Shown here: positions 58,853-64,000 of the stretch, one piece after another
Layout: each line of letters begins with the position of its first letter
Position numbering within the stretch: position 1 is the stretch's first letter
DNA from: Candidatus Pelagibacter sp.
GTDB taxonomy: Bacteria > Pseudomonadota > Alphaproteobacteria > Pelagibacterales > Pelagibacteraceae
Assembly: GCA_028097945.1 (NCBI GenBank)
Contig: JAOHFJ010000001.1
Location: forward strand, 56,741-120,740
DNA: 64,000 nucleotides
Direction of reading: 5' to 3'
The notes under the pieces: generated by a model
Seen by the model: the letters and a program-made list of their open reading frames with translations, nothing else
What the model was told of the DNA's origin: nothing
The model's database searches: none
Translations under genes and position numbers: made by a program

Positions 58853-59386
58853 TTAAATTTTTTCTGAAATTGTTATTGCTATTCTAGAAGAAGTTTTGAT
58901 CACTTTATCTAAAACTCCAAACAAACCTTTTTTCGTAGCGCCATTGTCATACGCAATATCTTTATGATGTAATTCATCATCTCTGAATTTTTTAATTTTT
59001 TCTTTTAATTCTTTTTCATCTTCACCAAGTTTGAAGGTTTGATCTTTGTAATGACCATCAATTACTTCTTCTACCGAAGCCGTACAAAGCATTGCCGCTT
59101 TCTCCCCAAGCATTGCTGTTCCAAAACCAAGGGTTACACCCATTATATCCCAGAGAGGTAAAAGTTTTGTAGGTTTTATGTTTCTTTTTTTAATTTCGCT
59201 ATCGAAATATTCATAATGTTCTTTTTCATGCTCTTTCATTTCTTCTATCTTCTTTTTTAAAAACTCGTCTTGTTTGAATGTTTTCAGAGCAAGTAATTGA
59301 CCTTCATAAATTTTTATAGCACCACGCTCACCCGCATGGTCAACTCTTATAATTTCCTCTAAAGTTTTTTTATTAGTTTTTTCCAT
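58853..59386 (-). CDS. coq7: 2-polyprenyl-3-methyl-6-methoxy-benzoquinol hydroxylase
   Basis: A di-iron hydroxylase adding the last ring oxygen of ubiquinone. The 177-residue protein starts LEEIIRVDHAGERGAIKIYE, with the metal-binding Glu and ExxH motifs in MKEHEKEHYEYF near 54, ASVEEVIDGHYKDQ near 105 and FRDDELHHKDIAYDNGA near 138. Its start overlaps dsbB by 14 bases. Ubiquinone from this route serves the succinate dehydrogenase and respiration. Confidence 0.93.
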   Translation of the reverse strand: MEKTNKKTLEEIIRVDHAGERGAIKIYEGQLLALKTFKQDEFLKKKIEEMKEHEKEHYEYFDSEIKKRNIKPTKLLPLWDIMGVTLGFGTAMLGEKAAMLCTASVEEVIDGHYKDQTFKLGEDEKELKEKIKKFRDDELHHKDIAYDNGATKKGLFGVLDKVIKTSSRIAITISEKI

Positions 59387-59849
59387 AATTTTTAATAACT
59401 TTAATCATAATAACACCAAGTATTATCGATATAATTGTATTTATTGTAGCAAGTGAAAGCCCTAAAAACCTAAAAGTAACATCCTTACAGTTAACAATCT
59501 CTGCTTTTTTTAGTTGATTAAGAAGCTCTTCTTTGTTTAAAGGGTTATTATTACTTAATTCACAGATCAAAGACTCACTAAAAAATCCTTGCTCAATTCC
59601 AAAATGATAAAAAGAAACTAAAGCCCCAAATACAAAGAATATTAAAATATAACTAGAAATTATTCTTTGGTATTTATTTAAAATAAAGATTAGAGAAATA
59701 AGTATTATTGTAGCAATATAAGGAATTCTCTCAATTATACATAAATTACAAGGTTGATGGCCAAGAACATATTGTATGAAATAAGCTATTGAAAGCGAGA
59801 GAATGCTAAAAACTAAAATGCCATTTAATAATAACTTGTTTGAATTCAT
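59373..59849 (-). CDS. dsbB: Disulfide bond formation protein DsbB-like
   Basis: An inner-membrane protein that passes electrons from DsbA-type oxidases to quinone. In 158 residues four membrane spans are visible; the first periplasmic loop has the quinone-linked pair in LGHQPCNLCIIERIPY near 30-45, and the second loop has cysteines in SLICELSNN and EIVNCKDVT. Overlaps the DedA-like gene by 4 bases and coq7 by 14. Confidence 0.9.
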   Translation of the reverse strand: MNSNKLLLNGILVFSILSLSIAYFIQYVLGHQPCNLCIIERIPYIATIILISLIFILNKYQRIISSYILIFFVFGALVSFYHFGIEQGFFSESLICELSNNNPLNKEELLNQLKKAEIVNCKDVTFRFLGLSLATINTIISIILGVIMIKVIKNYGKN

Positions 59850-60445
59850 TTAACGAAAGCTATGTATAAGACAGCTGCTAAAATTACAATAAATATTCCA
59901 GTTATAGTAAACCATAACGCACCTTTCTTTTCGATAAAGTCACCAAATTTTTTACCAAAAATATTAGTTAAGTAAGAAACCAAGAAAAATCTTAAACCTC
60001 TTGTAAAAAGACAGATAAAAAAGAAAACGGTAAGATTAAAACCAATTACACCACTAGTAATCGTAAAAACTTTAAAAGGTAAAGGTGTAAATCCGGCAAG
60101 AAACATAATACCAAGCCAAGCTAAAAAACCACCTCGAGTAGACATCTTATCTTGAATTTGAAATACTTTTTCTTCATAACCGTAAAACTCGATAATGACC
60201 ATTGAAGCATCTATGAAAAATACTCCTAACATATAACCAAACAATCCACCCAAAACTGATCCAACTGTAGCTATGAGAAATATTTTTAAATAATCCTCTC
60301 TTTTGGCTACTACCATAGGAACAATCATTAAATCTGGCGGGACAGGAAAAAAGAAACTTTCGATAAATGCTACAAAGCCAAGTAAAGACCTAGAAAATTT
60401 ATGCCTAGCAAGTTCAACACATCTGTCGTATAATTTTTTCAACAT
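59846..60445 (-). CDS. DedA-like (YqaA-type) membrane protein
   Basis: A 199-residue inner-membrane protein of the SNARE-associated/DedA superfamily, members of which are linked to lipid-carrier flipping and membrane-potential maintenance. It has FVAFIESFFFPVPPDLMIVP near 21-40, GSVLGGLFGYMLG and LAGFTPLPFKVFTITSGV, the family's re-entrant regions, with about four to five spans. I use ATG 60445; a GTG at 60460 is also in frame. That ATG overlaps the ATG of a small gene on the other strand in the same CATG. Confidence 0.85.
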   Translation of the reverse strand: MLKKLYDRCVELARHKFSRSLLGFVAFIESFFFPVPPDLMIVPMVVAKREDYLKIFLIATVGSVLGGLFGYMLGVFFIDASMVIIEFYGYEEKVFQIQDKMSTRGGFLAWLGIMFLAGFTPLPFKVFTITSGVIGFNLTVFFFICLFTRGLRFFLVSYLTNIFGKKFGDFIEKKGALWFTITGIFIVILAAVLYIAFVK

Positions 60446-60629
60446 GAATTTAAAATGCACAATTCTTAGATACCTCGCAAGTTTAATCTTATCGACAGTT
60501 GTTATTTACGCTATCGTAATAGTTGCGGGAATGTTTGGTGCAGATTACGGTTTTTCTCCAGGTGATACATTTATCATTTGGATTTTAATGGCCATTCTTA
60601 TTAATCAAAGTGTCACTTGGAATAAATAA
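60444..60629 (+). CDS. Small two-helix membrane protein (61 aa), function unknown
   Basis: A 61-residue frame starting MNLKCTILRYLASLILSTVV, with two hydrophobic spans (about 9-31 and 42-57) joined by a short loop MFGADYGFSPGDT. No named family recognised. The frame stays open upstream to 60303, but that part is antisense to the DedA-like gene, so I start at the ATG at 60444. It ends 5 bases before the two-HTH gene, suggesting co-expression. Confidence 0.6.
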   Translation: MNLKCTILRYLASLILSTVVIYAIVIVAGMFGADYGFSPGDTFIIWILMAILINQSVTWNK

Positions 60630-60634
60630 TCATC

Positions 60635-61657
60635 ATGAGCAACCCTGTTGACATAAAAATTGCTCACATAAACAATCAAGATCAAAATAAAGGTAGCTTA
60701 GAAAAAGATAAAGTATTTGAAGTCTTTCAAATGACTATAAACGACTCATTGAAATACTTTTTTAAAATGCAACAAGGATGGGTTAATCGAGCTTATCTAA
60801 ATTTTAACGATTTCGATACATATCTAATCTTAATGTATCTAATGAATAAAGTTTATGTAAACTATTCAGACCGATTTCACTATATGTCAATGGACGCTTT
60901 TTATGGTCAGGATAAAGTAGGCATTGAAAAATTAAATTTAATTGAGATCTCAAAAGATCTTAACATTCCAAAAGAAACGATAAGACGAAAGATTAATTAT
61001 CTACAAAAAAATGAAATTATCATCAGAACAGGTAAAACAATCTTTTTAAATTCAAAAGGATTAGAAATTCAAAAACCTTTGACCACGATAGAAGACATGG
61101 CAAGTTGTTTAAGTAAACTGTCAATCCATTTATCCGCTGAAGATTGGTTTGGTAAAGCTTTAGAAAAAGAAGATATTAAGAAGTTTATTATGGAACATTT
61201 TACCGTTAGCTGGGAATACTGGTACAGATTTCAAATTCCTTATTTAGTAAGACACAGAACATTTTTTGGTGATATAGAATCTTGGAATGTATGGGGGTCT
61301 ATCGGTTTAGTTCAAATAAGAAGTCTTATAGAGGAAATTAATAACGAGATATCGAATTTACCTAAAAACTACAAAGATTTCTATTTATACACTTTAAGAC
61401 ATAAACCAAAAAGAGGAATTAATGCTTCATCTATATCAGACATATCATCGATACCTAGAGCAACAGTAATCCGAAAACTAAAAAAACTAGAAAAAAATAA
61501 ACATATAATGAGGAACAAAAAATTAGAATATTTTCTGGCACCAAAAAGTGATAATTTAAAAGGGTTTGAAAAAAATTATTTAATAAATCAAAGAAGCTGG
61601 AGTGATTATTGTACAACCATGTACAACTTGATGAAATTTTCAAAATTTAGTATTTAA
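60635..61657 (+). CDS. Putative regulator with two winged-helix-like motifs
   Basis: A 340-residue cytoplasmic protein I cannot place in a named family. Two helix-turn-helix-type segments are similar to each other: near 100-131, ISKDLNIPKETIRRKINYLQ followed by KNEIIIR; and near 262-293, ISDISSIPRATVIRKLKKLE followed by KNKHIMR. Both read as recognition helix plus wing of MarR/GntR-like folds. The middle (about 150-250) is aromatic-rich (WEYWYRFQIPYL, WNVWGSIG). A DNA-binding role is inference from the motifs. It lies between a small membrane protein and a transporter gene, 16 bases before the latter. Confidence 0.65.
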   Translation: MSNPVDIKIAHINNQDQNKGSLEKDKVFEVFQMTINDSLKYFFKMQQGWVNRAYLNFNDFDTYLILMYLMNKVYVNYSDRFHYMSMDAFYGQDKVGIEKLNLIEISKDLNIPKETIRRKINYLQKNEIIIRTGKTIFLNSKGLEIQKPLTTIEDMASCLSKLSIHLSAEDWFGKALEKEDIKKFIMEHFTVSWEYWYRFQIPYLVRHRTFFGDIESWNVWGSIGLVQIRSLIEEINNEISNLPKNYKDFYLYTLRHKPKRGINASSISDISSIPRATVIRKLKKLEKNKHIMRNKKLEYFLAPKSDNLKGFEKNYLINQRSWSDYCTTMYNLMKFSKFSI

Positions 61658-61673
61658 AAAAAATCAAAATATT

Positions 61674-62519
61674 ATGGAAATAGCAAAAACAATAGCCCCA
61701 GTATGTCTAGCCATAATAATGTTCGGTTTAGGTCTTGGCCTAACGGTAGCTGATTTTACGAGACTGCTTAAGATCCCACGTGACTTTATCGTTGGTTTTT
61801 TTGGTCAAGTTATTTTGTTACCAATCGTTGCTTTTATCTTAATTCAAATTATTTCACTTCCGCCAGAAATAGCCTTAGGAACGATGATTATTGCAGCAGC
61901 TCCAGGAGGTGTGATGTCTAATGTATTAACTAAATTCGCGAATGGAGATGTTGCGCTATCAATTTCTTTAACAGCTGTAGTAAGTTTAATTTCCGTTATT
62001 ACGGTACCCTTAATTATTTATAATTCTGCAGATTTTTTGGGTATTGAAATCACTAAAAAAATATCAATGCTTAATATTGCATTAAAAATGTTTGTCGCAG
62101 TAACAATTCCAGTTATCTTTGGAATGATTGTGCGTGCTTTGATGACTGATTATATAGTTTCTAAAACACTGCTTGTTCAACGATTATCCTTAATATTATT
62201 TTTAGTCATATTCACTGCAATCTGGGTTGAAGAATGGAATAAGATAGTTAGCTTCTTAGCAAGAGCCGGTTTAATTGCGTTAATTTTAAATCTTACAATG
62301 ATATTTTTAGGTTATTACTTGGCTAAATATTTAACTTCAGGAGTAGAACAAAGAAAATGTATTTCGCTTGAGTGTGGCTTACAAAATGGAACTTTAGCAG
62401 TTTTCGTAGGTACGCAATTATTTGACAACGTAGTATTTATGGTTCCAACCGCTGCATACGCGTTAATTATGTTTACTACTGCAACTATTTTTGTTCTCAT
62501 AGTTAGAAAAATCAATTAG
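61674..62519 (+). CDS. Bile acid:sodium symporter-family transporter
   Basis: A 281-residue inner-membrane carrier of the BASS/SBF fold with about nine to ten spans. Features: MFGLGLGLTVADFTRLLKIP near the start, APGGVMSNVLTKFANGDVAL near 75-94 and LECGLQNGTLAVFVGTQLF near 240, the two crossover regions that bind sodium and substrate. Bacterial members carry varied organic acids, so the substrate is open. The preceding HTH-type gene may regulate it. Confidence 0.85.
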   Translation: MEIAKTIAPVCLAIIMFGLGLGLTVADFTRLLKIPRDFIVGFFGQVILLPIVAFILIQIISLPPEIALGTMIIAAAPGGVMSNVLTKFANGDVALSISLTAVVSLISVITVPLIIYNSADFLGIEITKKISMLNIALKMFVAVTIPVIFGMIVRALMTDYIVSKTLLVQRLSLILFLVIFTAIWVEEWNKIVSFLARAGLIALILNLTMIFLGYYLAKYLTSGVEQRKCISLECGLQNGTLAVFVGTQLFDNVVFMVPTAAYALIMFTTATIFVLIVRKIN

Positions 62520-62534
62520 ATTATTTAAAAAAAT

Positions 62535-62621
62535 GGGCGAATGGTGGAACTGGTAGACGCGCCGGACTCAAAATCCGGTGGTAGCAATACCTTGAGAGTT
62601 CGAGTCTCTCTTCGCCCACCA
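62535..62621 (+). tRNA. tRNA-Leu (anticodon CAA)
   Basis: A class II tRNA of 87 bases with the CCA end encoded. The acceptor stem is GGGCGAA with TTCGCCC; the anticodon stem CCGGA/TCCGG closes the loop CTCAAAA, giving anticodon CAA for UUG codons. The long variable arm has GGTA/TACC, and the T arm is GAGAG-TTCGAGT-CTCTC. It starts 15 bases after the transporter gene and ends 4 bases before the next ATG. Confidence 0.97.
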
Positions 62622-62625
62622 AGTT

Positions 62626-64000
62626 ATGGAAATAGATAAACTTAATAGCCTTGTAGAATTATATTTTAAAAAGTGTGATGAAGTAGATCCTAACAGACCT
62701 TTTTTAAAATGGTTAAAACCAGGAAAACCAACTTACAATTGGGGCGATATAAAAGAGAGAATTTTAAAACTTTCATCCAAAATACAATCATTAATTAAAG
62801 CGGGAGATCGTTGCTTAATATTATCTGAGAACAGACCGTACTGGTTAATGGCAGATATTGCTGTGATGAATGCAGGAGGAATATCAGTTCCTATTTTTAC
62901 AACATATTCATCAAATGATTATGAATATATTTTAAATGATTGTAAGCCGTCATTAATTATTGTTTCTAATAATGATCAATTTAAAAAAATAAAAAAACAC
63001 ATAAATTTAAATGAACAAAAAATAATCTCCTTTGAAGAGATAGATGTTGATAGCTTATTAATTCAAAATATTCTAAATGAAGAAAACTATAAAAAAGAGA
63101 TTAACAATAAATTAAAAAGAAATATGCCTGCATGTATTATTTATACATCGGGAACATCAGGAAATCCTAAAGGTGTCATTTTAAGTCATGGTGGTATTTT
63201 ATCGAACTGCGAAGGAGCAGTTGAGTTATTAGAAACTTTAACTAAAAAAAAAGATCCTACATTTTTAACTTGGTTACCTTTATCACATTCCTACGAACAC
63301 ACAGTTCAATTTATTCAAATTATTATCGGTGCTAAAGTTTTTTATGCAGAGAGTCTGGAAAAATTAATTTCAAATATGGTTGTTGCAAAACCAACTATCA
63401 TGACAGCTGTTCCAAGATTTTATCAAAATCTTTTTACAAAAATCAATATGAATTTTGAAAAACAGAAGGGAATTAAAAAAAAATTAATAAATCAAACTTT
63501 AAAATTAGGTAAAAAAATACTTAAAAAAGAAGAATTAAGTTTTAGTGAAAAAATCGTAAATTTTATATGTAAAAAATTAGTAAGAAAAAAAATCAGAAAT
63601 CAATTTGGTGGAAATTTACAAGCCTTTGTTTCTGGGGGTGGAGCGTTGGATCAAAATATCGGAGAATTTTTAAATGCAATAGGCTTACCTACTTTACAGG
63701 GGTATGGCCTAACAGAAGCTTCTCCTGTAGTGAGCTGTAATTTACCAGATTTAGTTAAGGTCGAGTCAGTGGGTCCTCCATTTAGAACAAATAAAGTAAA
63801 AATAGCAGAAGACGGCGAAATCCTTATTAAGGGTGAAAATGTTATGTTGGGTTATTGGAATCTCAAAGCAGAAACTGAAAAAGTAATTAAAGATGGCTGG
63901 CTGCATACAGGTGACATCGGAGAATTTGACGATAATAATTATTTAAAAATAACAGATAGAAAAAAAGATATTATTGTAAATTTAGGTGGAGACAACATTT
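62626..64000 (+). CDS. Long-chain fatty-acyl-CoA synthetase, N-terminal part (cut by window edge)
   Basis: An AMP-forming acyl-CoA ligase (FadD-like) that activates fatty acids. The frame is open from ATG 62626 to the end of the window, about 458 codons, so the C-terminus is missing. Seen: the P-loop IIYTSGTSGNPKGVILSHGG, LTWLPLSHSYEHTVQ, the linker GYGLTEASPVVSC, and GWLHTGDIGEFDDNNYLKIT with RKKDIIVNLGG, the family's A8-region start. There is no other plausible start nearby and no purine-rich ribosome-binding site, because the upstream sequence is the tRNA-Leu end. Confidence 0.93.
   Translation, partial: MEIDKLNSLVELYFKKCDEVDPNRPFLKWLKPGKPTYNWGDIKERILKLSSKIQSLIKAGDRCLILSENRPYWLMADIAVMNAGGISVPIFTTYSSNDYEYILNDCKPSLIIVSNNDQFKKIKKHINLNEQKIISFEEIDVDSLLIQNILNEENYKKEINNKLKRNMPACIIYTSGTSGNPKGVILSHGGILSNCEGAVELLETLTKKKDPTFLTWLPLSHSYEHTVQFIQIIIGAKVFYAESLEKLISNMVVAKPTIMTAVPRFYQNLFTKINMNFEKQKGIKKKLINQTLKLGKKILKKEELSFSEKIVNFICKKLVRKKIRNQFGGNLQAFVSGGGALDQNIGEFLNAIGLPTLQGYGLTEASPVVSCNLPDLVKVESVGPPFRTNKVKIAEDGEILIKGENVMLGYWNLKAETEKVIKDGWLHTGDIGEFDDNNYLKITDRKKDIIVNLGGDNI

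Overview
The window is strongly A+T-rich, packed almost wall to wall with genes that touch or overlap by 1 to 26 bases, and has no gene-free stretch longer than about 170 bases. The gene content (ubiquinone-type alphaproteobacterial respiratory genes, coq7, LPS-type surface-glycan genes), two leader RNAs (the ffh-motif RNA described in 'Candidatus Pelagibacter ubique' and a SAM-II riboswitch in front of metX), and repeated loss of genes from otherwise conserved operons all point to a streamlined marine alphaproteobacterium of the SAR11 clade (Pelagibacterales). This assignment rests on recognised features; no database search was run.

Layout. 1-2.3 kb: the end of an amidase, a tiny membrane protein, an EamA exporter and an alpha/beta hydrolase. 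2.3-4.1 kb (minus strand): dapF-ftsY. 4.1-17.2 kb (plus strand): an ffh leader RNA, then ffh-rpsP-trmD-rplS, leuCDB, asd, sdhCDAB, mmsA and mdh. 17.2-25.6 kb: an eight-gene surface-glycan island between mdh and sucC. 25.6-35.2 kb: sucCDAB-lpd and priA. 35.3-40.1 kb: atpHAGDC. 40.1-46.7 kb (minus strand): one operon read rplU-rpmA-obg-proB-proA-nadD-rsfS-ctpA-rppH. 46.7-49.3 kb (minus strand): metX-metW-gloB behind a strong promoter, a SAM-II riboswitch and a terminator-like hairpin. 49.3-51.3 kb: hisC-tyrA. 51.3-53.4 kb: a tartrate/D-malate-type dehydrogenase and a divergent, codon-atypical dehalogenase-like hydrolase. 53.4-56.8 kb (minus strand): argH, a 36-residue lipoprotein, lysA and plsC. 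56.8-62.5 kb: tlpA, a twin-TM protein, an esterase, an HNH nuclease, coq7, dsbB, a DedA-like protein, an unrecognised two-HTH protein and a bile-acid-symporter-type transporter. 62.5-64 kb: tRNA-Leu(CAA) and a fatty-acyl-CoA synthetase cut by the window edge.

How the parts work together. The core is central carbon metabolism and energy: succinate dehydrogenase, malate dehydrogenase, succinyl-CoA synthetase, the 2-oxoglutarate dehydrogenase complex with its E3 and the F1 part of ATP synthase. To this are added leucine, lysine/threonine (asd, dapF, lysA), proline, arginine, histidine/tyrosine and methionine biosynthesis, and protein targeting (ffh, ftsY).

Most interesting points. The glycan island splits the TCA-cycle gene block, and its last gene overlaps the sucC start codon. 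Inside it, a flavin oxidoreductase, a PLP aminotransferase and a GNAT acetyltransferase could form an oxidise-aminate-acetylate route to an amino sugar. The metX leader combines SAM-II with a possible terminator/antiterminator switch. SdhD has Phe where the haem-ligating His is expected. The tRNA-Leu ends only four bases before the next start codon.
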